Assembly: GCA_949710005.1 (NCBI GenBank)
Contig: OX453272.1
Coordinates: forward strand, 15,161,088-15,225,087
DNA length: 64,000 nucleotides
DNA from: Ricordea florida
Taxonomy: Eukaryota; Cnidaria; Anthozoa; Corallimorpharia; Ricordeidae
Direction of reading: 5' to 3'
Numbering within the stretch: position 1 is the first letter of the stretch; the number at the start of each line of letters is the position of its first letter. The position numbers and the translations under genes are program-made. The notes beneath the pieces were generated by a model. That model ran no database searches, was not told the DNA's origin, and worked only from the letters and a program-made list of their open reading frames with translations. Shown one piece after another: positions 54,123-61,074 of this stretch.

Positions 54123-55109
54123 ATGGCAGAAGGAGGATATTTACCAGAAGATTTAGATCCAACTGAACTAAATGAACCAAAAGATGATTATGATGATGAT
54201 GGTGATAATGATGAAACAATTTATTTATCTACAAATACATCCACCACCATTCCAAATTACCATGACGATTATGAGGAGGAAGAAACTTCATTTGGTGGTG
54301 AAAAACAACCCTTGTTAGACGCTAAGATTGAAGATCAAGAAGAAGCTGAAGATGAAATTAAAAGGATCTATCCGCGCTCAAATTTTAAAAAATTTATAAC
54401 ATTTTTAAAAGATATTGGGGAAGGAATAAAAAAACCTGCTGTTAAATTAAACAGAGGAAAAGCTGCAGAGTATGTTCTTTTGGATGGTGAATTTCAAAAT
54501 TTTAAAACTAAAAGTAAAAAACTTCCTGATCAATTAAAAAATGCTTTGGGTAAAAGAGCAGAAGATGTTGTTGAAGATATGGATATTGAAACTACAAAGA
54601 AAAAAGAAACACTAAATAAAAAGATTGAGAGGGTAAAATTCCTTGAGGATAAGCCTCTTAAAACACCGGAGGAAAATAACGAGATTGAAAATATAAATAG
54701 AGAAATTGCTGAGGATAATGAAGATATAGCAAACGATGAGAGTGAGAGAGAAAGAATACAAAATAGAATGTCATTGCGTGATCGTGTGAAGGCTATCTTT
54801 AAAAAGTATGGTTTTACAGTATTTGCTGTTATTAGTGCTGTGGGTGTCATCATTGGTGTTATAGTTTCTAATCTTTCAAAAGGGTTAAATACTTTGGGGA
54901 AAGGTGTTGGTAATGGGTTGAAAACTATAGGTAAAAAACTAGGTGAAATATTACCAGGAATGGTTGGTGCAATAGTTAGCTTTCTATTCAAAACAGCTGG
55001 TCAGGTTATTGGATTTTTAGGTGAGAATGCATGGTTGCTGATAATGGCTGTTGTTCTATATTTTGTGGAACGAATGAAAGGAGGAACAAGTGAAAAGAAG
55101 AGAAAGTAA
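54123..55109 (+). CDS. Acidic coiled-coil protein with C-terminal membrane segments, 328 residues
   Basis: Start at ATG 54123 (MAEGGYLPED). Strongly acidic first 80 residues, a charged helical middle with NKKIERVKFLEDKPLKTPEE, then a Gly-rich hydrophobic C-terminal third: VFAVISAVGVIIGVIVSNL, a repeated GKGVGNGLKTIGKKLGE amphipathic stretch, and ENAWLLIMAVVLYFVERM. It ends with a basic tail. The architecture resembles membrane-active or minor virion proteins, but no enzymatic motif is visible and function is unknown. Confidence 0.8.
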   Translation: MAEGGYLPEDLDPTELNEPKDDYDDDGDNDETIYLSTNTSTTIPNYHDDYEEEETSFGGEKQPLLDAKIEDQEEAEDEIKRIYPRSNFKKFITFLKDIGEGIKKPAVKLNRGKAAEYVLLDGEFQNFKTKSKKLPDQLKNALGKRAEDVVEDMDIETTKKKETLNKKIERVKFLEDKPLKTPEENNEIENINREIAEDNEDIANDESERERIQNRMSLRDRVKAIFKKYGFTVFAVISAVGVIIGVIVSNLSKGLNTLGKGVGNGLKTIGKKLGEILPGMVGAIVSFLFKTAGQVIGFLGENAWLLIMAVVLYFVERMKGGTSEKKRK

Positions 55110-55113
55110 CAAA

Positions 55114-55121
55114 TTTAAAGA
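55114..55121 (+). promoter_or_regulatory. TTTAAAGA box
   Basis: 34 bp upstream of ATG 55148. Confidence 0.6.
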
Positions 55122-55147
55122 TATCACGTTGATCAGTAAAATACAAT

Positions 55148-55759
55148 ATGGATGACTATAATAAAATTTATCCTCAACTACCTAATAATGTTGATCCAAT
55201 TTCCTCCATTCAAACGGTTAATTTCAGACTGCAAAAATCAAGCGAAGTATTACAAAATCTTGAGAGAGAAATTAAACATTACGAAGATGTAAGGAAAAAA
55301 TACAATAGAGTTAGAGGAATATTTTCAAAAATAAGTGTTTGTGGTGGATTGATTTCAGTTATTCTATCTGCAAGCGGTCTTGGAACTTCTCTTACTGGTT
55401 TTGGTGCTATTGTCGGCGTTCCATTGGGCGTCGTCGGTGGAATTTTTGGTGGATTATCGGTTGGATTTGGTTACGCCTCAAAAAGACTTTCTAATAAAGT
55501 TAGTAAACATGAACAAACCGCTGCAATCGCAAAATCAAAATTAAACACTATTAACGATTTGGTTTCAAAAGCTTTGAAAGATAATGTTATATCCGATCAA
55601 GAATTTTCTATAATTTTAGCAGAGTTGGAAAAGTTTCAAAAACTAAAACTAGAAGTTCGACAAAAATTTAGGGGAGATACAGAAAAAAACTTAAACATGT
55701 CTCAGATAAGAAGAGAAGTTCGTGCAGATCTATTAAAAGAATTAACCGGTCCAGCTTAG
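55148..55759 (+). CDS. Coiled-coil protein with central hydrophobic hairpin, 203 residues
   Basis: An N-terminal helix (SSEVLQNLEREIKHYEDVRK) is followed by a long Gly-rich hydrophobic stretch (about 65-118, GGLISVILSASGLGTSLTGF then VGVPLGVVGGIFGGLSVGFG) and a C-terminal coiled coil. The layout recalls small pore-forming or membrane-inserting proteins, but that is form only; the family was not recognised. Confidence 0.75.
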   Translation: MDDYNKIYPQLPNNVDPISSIQTVNFRLQKSSEVLQNLEREIKHYEDVRKKYNRVRGIFSKISVCGGLISVILSASGLGTSLTGFGAIVGVPLGVVGGIFGGLSVGFGYASKRLSNKVSKHEQTAAIAKSKLNTINDLVSKALKDNVISDQEFSIILAELEKFQKLKLEVRQKFRGDTEKNLNMSQIRREVRADLLKELTGPA

Positions 55760-55960
55760 CTCCGCTTCGCTGGGAGGGCTTTGCCCGATCCCGGACATTA
55801 AAAATTTCATATGAGAGAACTGATGTTGGATTCAATTGTTTTGCGGGGATTAGAAATACCAGCGAAGCTGACCCACCCTACGGGTGATAAGAAATTAATT
55901 GATAATACTTTACATCTTATTCTAGATCTGCTGCTATGCAGAGGCCAGCTTTGCTGGTTT
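55756..55960. repeat. GC-rich hairpin-type insert between genes
   Basis: Contains CTCCGCTTCGCTGGGAGGGC, TTTGCCCGATCCC, AGCGAAGCTGACCCACCCTA and GCCAGCTTTGCTGG, with many short palindromes in an otherwise AT-rich element. Related to 50228-50345. Confidence 0.65.
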
Positions 55961-55965
55961 AAAGA
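55958..55965 (+). promoter_or_regulatory. TTTAAAGA box
   Basis: 36 bp upstream of ATG 55994. Confidence 0.6.
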
Positions 55966-55993
55966 CCAGATTCTCTGAAACACAAAGAATAAG

Positions 55994-57523
55994 ATGTTAT
56001 TCGATGATTTCAAAAATAGATACCCAAACGCTAATCTTGATAAATTTACATTTGTGAATGATTCGTATGGAGGATATATTAAGTGGAAAGTTAATGGAAC
56101 AACAGTTATGTCAAATGATGATCCTACTGGAAAAACCTGGACCGATGATCTTCCTACTAATTTGAAAACATTATTATGGGGAGATTTAGGTTTAGAAAAG
56201 AAAGCTAAAGTTGGTTCGTTTCCAAAGAGTTTAACAATTACAAATCAATCTTACCCAATACCTGCTATTAATTTTGACGACTTTACAACTGATGTAACAA
56301 AAACTCTAACCTTTCTAGATATATACGTTTCAAATACTAAGAAATTCACAGCAAATATGAGAAACATATTTAAATCACAAGTTGTAACATTCGAATCTGC
56401 AAAACAAAGTAGAAAATGGTTGAATAAACCAGATATTAATTATTGGCCCCAACAACTTAACTTTGCAGTTTGGTGCGCAACATCTGGTTGTGGAATAAGT
56501 CTTTTTGAAAGTCTAAATTATCCTAAAGTAATTAGCAGTTTTATAAAGTTTCATATATATTTCACAATAAGGCGAATATTGTATGAATTGAAACTCCCCT
56601 TACCAGATGAAAAACCTTTTTCAATAAAAAATAATCCATATAACAAAGTTGCATATAATAGATTGTGCGAAGAGTTTGGGGTTAGTAATAATTCTGACTT
56701 TAGATGGAAAGGTGGTAGAAACGGAGGATTAGGTGACGAATTTATTTATTACAACTCAGGAGGAAATGAAAATTTATTTATTGTAAGAAATTATGATCAT
56801 GATGCAAATACTTGGCCTGGGCAAAATAAGTTTTCTGATGAGGGTTATAAGGAAGGAGATGGAAATTTAATCTCGTTTATTAGAAATGATGTATTTAGTG
56901 ATTTCAAATATGCTTGGTTTATTCCTGCAAACGGGCATGGTCTCACCAAAGCGGGGCTTGGTAGATTAAATCGATCCGCTGAAGCTTTTGTTTACTGCAT
57001 ATTAGGATCACAAGTTATTACTAGAAACTCAATTTATGGTAATGGAGGCGGTGCAATAGAAACACAACAAGAATTCTTAGCCTTATTTGAAAGTAGCGTT
57101 ATAGAAAATGATATTTCTAATTCTATTAAAAATTACCAAAAATCTGTACAGGAAACTAAATTACGACTTGATTTAGCTATCGCACCTGGCGTTTGGTTGA
57201 TGCCGAGTAATATGATTATAAATACAGAAAGTGTGGTTGGTTATAATAACAAACTCATGAAAGCCACTGAAGATATGAAATTTGGATTAAATTATTCATT
57301 AAATATTGAAACAAAAACAGTTGGAATAAGCCATAATTTAGGATCTTCAAAGGTTTCATTACCTCATAAAACCGAAACTAAACCAAAACCTATAATACCA
57401 ACAGAAACAACACAAACAGATGCAATTAAACCAGAAAATAATATTAAATCAACTCAACATGAAGATAATCTTATAGTATTTATGGTTGTTGGTGGCGCAA
57501 TAGCTTGGTACCTATTTCGTTAA
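55994..57523 (+). CDS. Conserved Polinton protein with C-terminal anchor, 509 residues
   Basis: A large protein with no recognised enzyme motif. Landmarks are SYGGYIKWK near the start, FTIRRILYELKLPLPDEKPF and NPYNKVAYNRL mid-protein, GHGLTKAGLGRLNRSAEAFV (about 320), a Thr/Pro-rich stalk (about 455-485) and a terminal hydrophobic anchor LIVFMVVGGAIAWYLF. Its full-length homologue is recognisable in the relic at 30290-32078, so it is a conserved component of this Polinton family. A virion surface or membrane role is plausible from the anchor and stalk, but it is not shown. Confidence 0.85.
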   Translation: MLFDDFKNRYPNANLDKFTFVNDSYGGYIKWKVNGTTVMSNDDPTGKTWTDDLPTNLKTLLWGDLGLEKKAKVGSFPKSLTITNQSYPIPAINFDDFTTDVTKTLTFLDIYVSNTKKFTANMRNIFKSQVVTFESAKQSRKWLNKPDINYWPQQLNFAVWCATSGCGISLFESLNYPKVISSFIKFHIYFTIRRILYELKLPLPDEKPFSIKNNPYNKVAYNRLCEEFGVSNNSDFRWKGGRNGGLGDEFIYYNSGGNENLFIVRNYDHDANTWPGQNKFSDEGYKEGDGNLISFIRNDVFSDFKYAWFIPANGHGLTKAGLGRLNRSAEAFVYCILGSQVITRNSIYGNGGGAIETQQEFLALFESSVIENDISNSIKNYQKSVQETKLRLDLAIAPGVWLMPSNMIINTESVVGYNNKLMKATEDMKFGLNYSLNIETKTVGISHNLGSSKVSLPHKTETKPKPIIPTETTQTDAIKPENNIKSTQHEDNLIVFMVVGGAIAWYLFR

Positions 57524-57540
57524 TGTTTTGATTATAGAAA

Positions 57541-57548
57541 TCTAAAGA
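57541..57548 (+). promoter_or_regulatory. TCTAAAGA box
   Basis: 32 bp upstream of ATG 57573. Confidence 0.65.
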
Positions 57549-57572
57549 TGAATATGATGTAATCAAAACAAA

Positions 57573-58208
57573 ATGTTAAGTATTACAATGTATGATTCAG
57601 AAACAAGGATTTATTTAGATCCACCACTCAAAAATGTTCAAGAGATACAGCTACTAGATTGTAATATAAAAACCAAAAGATTGATTAATTTCAAGGATCA
57701 ACAGATATTATCTGATGAAAGGGATCGGCCACTCGTAATAATACAACCTGGCACATATTCACTACGAAATATTCAATCAATATTTCTTAATAGTGAAAAG
57801 GGATCAAATATAACAATAATTGAAGGAGATACTATTGACTATCTATTTTCTAATAAGCCATTCAACATTAAAATTACTAAAGGTTTACAAGTTTCTTTAG
57901 GGCTGCCTGAAATTTTAAATACTGGTAAATTATACCCAATAAATATAAATATTAAGGAGCCATTAAGACTTATGTGCAGTATAGTGGATAATAAGTCTTC
58001 ATATATGAATAACAATAAATATTCAGAACTTGTAAAACTCTCACCATCACACTTACTAGCAAACATACCCTCAAAAGATTATCCAACAATTCCAGTTCGA
58101 AAATATGATACTCTAATAAACCACTTTGATTTAACAATTTTAGACGCAGAATGGAAAAAACTTAATCTTAAGGATTCTCCCATAACTATAAGTTTAAGAT
58201 TCAGATAA
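57573..58208 (+). CDS. Putative minor capsid (penton/vertex-like) protein, 211 residues
   Basis: Beta-rich sequence without membrane segments. The C-terminal third (MCSIVDNKSSYMNNNKYSEL, then PTIPVRKYDTLINHFDLTIL and SPITISLRFR) follows a layout common to small structural proteins of cnidarian Polintons, in which a C.IV..S block precedes a final D..G..I.I.L.FR strand. A vertex (penton) or fibre-base role is inferred from that pattern and from the need for a minor capsid protein. Structure prediction for a single jelly roll would test it. Confidence 0.55.
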   Translation: MLSITMYDSETRIYLDPPLKNVQEIQLLDCNIKTKRLINFKDQQILSDERDRPLVIIQPGTYSLRNIQSIFLNSEKGSNITIIEGDTIDYLFSNKPFNIKITKGLQVSLGLPEILNTGKLYPININIKEPLRLMCSIVDNKSSYMNNNKYSELVKLSPSHLLANIPSKDYPTIPVRKYDTLINHFDLTILDAEWKKLNLKDSPITISLRFR

Positions 58209-58262
58209 ATTTTTTTTTTTTTGTTATGTAACACTTATTTGAGTTATATAACATAATTATTT

Positions 58263-58886
58263 TTAATTAATATTCCATCTTTCTTTCAAATCTCTTAACT
58301 CTTCAAAATCAAGATACCAATTAGGATCCCATACTGATTTTTTTATTTCTTTATTTAAATCTTTGTAAAATTTCTTTTTATGATTTATTTTATCTTCATT
58401 TAAATATACAACTACATGTAATGATTTAATAAAAAATTTTTTATCAAAGCTTTCGATATTACATTCCTTGTCATAATAAAACATATAAACACCATTTTCA
58501 TAAAAATGATCAATTGCTTCTTGATCTTCAATAAGCATACCATATTCAAATCCACAATAATAACCATCTTCTTCCTCAAAGTAGTCTTTATTAGCAGTTT
58601 TTAAAAATTTTTTTACAAAATCATTAATGCATATGTCATCAACACCAAAATCTATATCTTTTGAAAAGCCAATACAATTTTTAAAATAGTTATTATCTTT
58701 ATTATAATATTCAACCCAAACATTTATATTATTGCAAAATATAAATTCATCAATAAAATGTATGGTCACAGCGATGTGTTCTCTATTTTTTGATAAATTT
58801 TTTAACAAATCTTCTTTTATTTCCTCTATAAAATCACAAATACCAAGCTTTTTATCATTTTCATATTTAATATTTAATTCCGACAT
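58263..58886 (-). CDS. Acidic hypothetical protein, paralogue A (207 residues)
   Basis: Starts MSELNIKYENDKKLGICDFI. Acidic, Phe/Tyr/Asp-rich, no membrane segment. Shares almost identical blocks with the next gene (FSKDIDFGVDDICINDFVK and NIESFDKKFFIKSLHVVVYL). TTTAAAGA box 29 bp upstream (58915-58908). Function unknown; such rapidly varying duplicates often serve host interaction, but this is speculation. Confidence 0.8.
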   Translation of the reverse strand: MSELNIKYENDKKLGICDFIEEIKEDLLKNLSKNREHIAVTIHFIDEFIFCNNINVWVEYYNKDNNYFKNCIGFSKDIDFGVDDICINDFVKKFLKTANKDYFEEEDGYYCGFEYGMLIEDQEAIDHFYENGVYMFYYDKECNIESFDKKFFIKSLHVVVYLNEDKINHKKKFYKDLNKEIKKSVWDPNWYLDFEELRDLKERWNIN

Positions 58887-58907
58887 TATTTTTTATTTTA
58901 TTTTATA

Positions 58908-58915
58908 TCTTTAAA
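58908..58915 (-). promoter_or_regulatory. TTTAAAGA box
   Basis: 29 bp upstream of the 58886 start; flanking ATTATGATTTAAAGATATAA is shared with 59602-59609. Confidence 0.65.
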
Positions 58916-58980
58916 TCATAATTCATTTCTAATTTTATTATGTAACCATTATTTTGGTTATATAACATAATTAGTTTTAA

Positions 58981-59580
58981 TTAATCTTCACCCCATAACT
59001 CTTTCAAAAACTTTAACTCCTCTATATCAATACACCAATCTAAATATCTAGATGGATGCCATGCTACTTTCATTAAATCATCATACAAGTCTTTGTAAAA
59101 TTTGTTTTTATGATTTATTTTATCTTCATTTAAATATACAACTACATGTAATGATTTAATAAAAAATTTTTTATCAAAGCTTTCGATATTACATTCCTTG
59201 TCATAATAAAACATATAAACACCATTTTCATAAAAATTATCAATTGCTTGTGGGTCTTCTTCTTCTTCTTCCTCAAAGTAGTCTTCATTAGCAGTTTCTA
59301 AAAGTTCTTTTACAAAATCATTAATGCATATGTCATCAACACCAAAATCTATATCTTTTGAAAAGCCAATACAATGTTCAAAATAGTTATTATCTTTATT
59401 ATAATATTCAACCCAACCATATATATTATCGTGTAATATAAAATCAATAAAATGTAAGGTTACATACATGTGTTCTCTATTTTTTGATAAATTTTTTAAC
59501 AAATCTTCTTTTATTTCCTCTATAAAATCACAAATACCAAGCTTTTTATCATTTTCGTATTTAATATTTAATTCCGACAT
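58981..59580 (-). CDS. Acidic hypothetical protein, paralogue B (199 residues)
   Basis: Tandem duplicate of 58263-58886. The N-terminus and the SKDIDFGVDDICIND and SFDKKFFIKSLHVVVYL blocks are identical. The middle differs, with an EEEEEED run where paralogue A has YYCGFEYGM, and the C-termini diverge. The promoter region was duplicated as well. Confidence 0.8.
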   Translation of the reverse strand: MSELNIKYENDKKLGICDFIEEIKEDLLKNLSKNREHMYVTLHFIDFILHDNIYGWVEYYNKDNNYFEHCIGFSKDIDFGVDDICINDFVKELLETANEDYFEEEEEEDPQAIDNFYENGVYMFYYDKECNIESFDKKFFIKSLHVVVYLNEDKINHKNKFYKDLYDDLMKVAWHPSRYLDWCIDIEELKFLKELWGED

Positions 59581-59596
59581 TATTTTATATTTTATT

Positions 59597-60064
59597 TTAT
59601 ATCTTTAAATCATAATTCATTTCTAATTTTATTCTACATTCTTTACAAGAAGCTTTTTGTTTACCATGTTCACATATTTGCGATCCTCCACATTCTTTAC
59701 ATTGTTGTTTTTGTTTATTATGTTTGCATATATGGGATCCACCACATTCTTTACAACGATACTTATATTTATTATGTTTGCATATTTGAGATCCTTTACA
59801 CTTTTTACAACAATACTTAATTCTATCATGTTCGCATATTTGTGATCCACCGCATTCTTTACAAAAATATTTAAGTTTTCCATGAATACAAATATACTCA
59901 CTAGTAGTAGTAACTTTTTCAATTAAATTAATAATTTCCTCCTCTTTAAATTTTTTTAACTCATTAATAAAATCTTTTCTACTCATTTTTGATCTTCCTT
60001 TAATTTTTAACTCTTTCGCAATTCTTTTTAGTTCATAAAAATATAAATTATTTAATTGGTCCAT
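59597..60064 (-). CDS. Cys/His-repeat protein with SAP-like N-terminus, 155 residues
   Basis: Start at ATG 60064 (MDQLNNLYFYELKR), inside the right TIR, so its promoter and first codons equal those of polB. Residues 1-40 are SAP/Rho_N-like (KIKGRSKMSRKDFINEL). From about residue 60 an 18-residue unit CKECGGSQICEHGKQKAS repeats about five times with conserved CxxC and CxH, most likely binding zinc. The product probably binds nucleic acid. A degenerate homologue is in the relic at 29572-30249, there fused to an N-terminal polymerase-like region, suggesting it arose from a polB duplication through the TIR. Confidence 0.85.
   Translation of the reverse strand: MDQLNNLYFYELKRIAKELKIKGRSKMSRKDFINELKKFKEEEIINLIEKVTTTSEYICIHGKLKYFCKECGGSQICEHDRIKYCCKKCKGSQICKHNKYKYRCKECGGSHICKHNKQKQQCKECGGSQICEHGKQKASCKECRIKLEMNYDLKI
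59602..59609 (-). promoter_or_regulatory. TTTAAAGA box
   Basis: 29 bp upstream of the 59580 start, overlapping the 3' end of the Cys/His-repeat gene. Confidence 0.6.
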
Positions 60065-60390
60065 TTCTAATTTTGTAAACAATTTCAAGTCTTTAAATCA
60101 TTTTTTTAAAAAAATTCCTGTGACCTAGAACTATTACTATATAAATCTCTGATACTTTTTGATAAAATTTTAGCCACCTTTATAAAACTTAATCAGAAAA
60201 TTACCAAGACATATTCGAGACTTCGGCAAAATAAGGTTGTATGGGTACATCACCAAGACATCAGCAAGACTTATTTGATTTTATGCTAGCACACGCACAA
60301 CACCACAAAGACTTCATCAAGACTTCCACAAAACTCGTCTACCTAAACCATTTTATGATTTTGTGCTAGAACCCGCATTTTATTACATCA
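60045..60390 (-). repeat. Right terminal inverted repeat (346 bp)
   Basis: Inverted copy of 44629-44974 with one mismatch, ending TTATTACATCA. Confidence 0.97.
60090..60097 (-). promoter_or_regulatory. TTTAAAGA box
   Basis: 33 bp upstream of ATG 60064; TIR copy of the polB box. Confidence 0.65.
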
Positions 60391-60395
60391 TACAC
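60391..60395. repeat. Polinton target-site duplication, right
   Basis: TACAC, matching 44624-44628. Confidence 0.85.
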
Positions 60396-61074
60396 GCTAA
60401 CAGTTCTACTGCCAATACAAACAGATATGGGGATAGAGGGTAACCTTGTCTTACTCCTCTTGAGAGATGAAAATAATTTGTGCAGAAGCCATTGTTCAAG
60501 ACTGCACTTTCTGTGTTAGAGTAAAAGGTGGAAATCCAACGTTGAATGGATTCCCTAAAATTAAACAGTGCAATTGTTCTTTGTATAAACTCCCATTCAA
60601 TTGTATCAAAAGCCTTTCTAAAATCAAGCTGTAATAACATACCAGGGATGTTCTGAAGCTTTGTTTGCTCAAGAATGTCATTAATTAGCCTAATGTTTTG
60701 TCCAATATATCTTCCTTTAATGAAGCCTGTTTGGTCCGGATTGATTAGAAGAGCTAGAACCTTTTCTAGTCTCCTGGCAATAACTTTTGATGCAATTTTA
60801 TAGTCTAGATTCAATAACGTTATCGGGCGCCAATTAGCAAGTGTAGAAAGGTCCGAATCTTCTTTCGGTATAAGTGTAATTACGCCTCTCCGTTGGGAGA
60901 GTGACATTTCACCTGCTCTATACGAAGCATTAAGACAGTCGACAAGATCATGACCCAATAAATAAAAAAAACAGTTATAAAACTCCCAAGTAAATCCATC
61001 TTCGCCTGGTGATTTCCCGCTACTAAATGTGCATAGAATATCCTTACACTCCTTGAAAGTGATCTCACCTTCTA
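60391..61074 (-). pseudogene. Tx1/L1-type LINE, 5' part of RT
   Basis: Minus frame with SSGKSPGEDGFTWEFYN, LIPKEDSDLSTLANWRPITL, NPDQTGFIKGRYIGQNIRL, QLDFRKAFDTIEWEFI (catalytic Asp present) and RGVRQGYPLSPYLFVLAVEL. It stops where the Polinton begins and resumes at 44628. The 5' side is cut by the 3' end of the LINE at 61075. Confidence 0.9.

Larger units (their letters stand above)
44629..60390. mobile_element. Complete Maverick/Polinton (adintovirus-like) element, 15,762 bp
   Basis: The element has 346 bp near-identical inverted ends starting TGATGTAATAAAATGCGGGT and a 5 bp TACAC duplication; Polintons usually give 6 bp. It is strikingly AT-rich against its surroundings. Genes in order: PolB (+), integrase (-), major capsid (+), packaging ATPase (+), four small proteins (+), an acidic membrane protein (+), a hydrophobic coiled-coil protein (+), a 509-residue protein (+), a minor-capsid candidate (+), two paralogues (-) and a Cys/His-repeat gene (-). 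All major frames are open, so it may be a young, possibly active element or an endogenous virus. It sits inside the RT frame of a Tx1-type LINE. Confidence 0.97.

Noticed and set aside
57573..58208. Protease as an alternative identity for the 211-residue protein
   Set aside because: There is no His/Asp/Cys catalytic pattern; the sequence is beta-rich with a structural-protein-like C-terminus.
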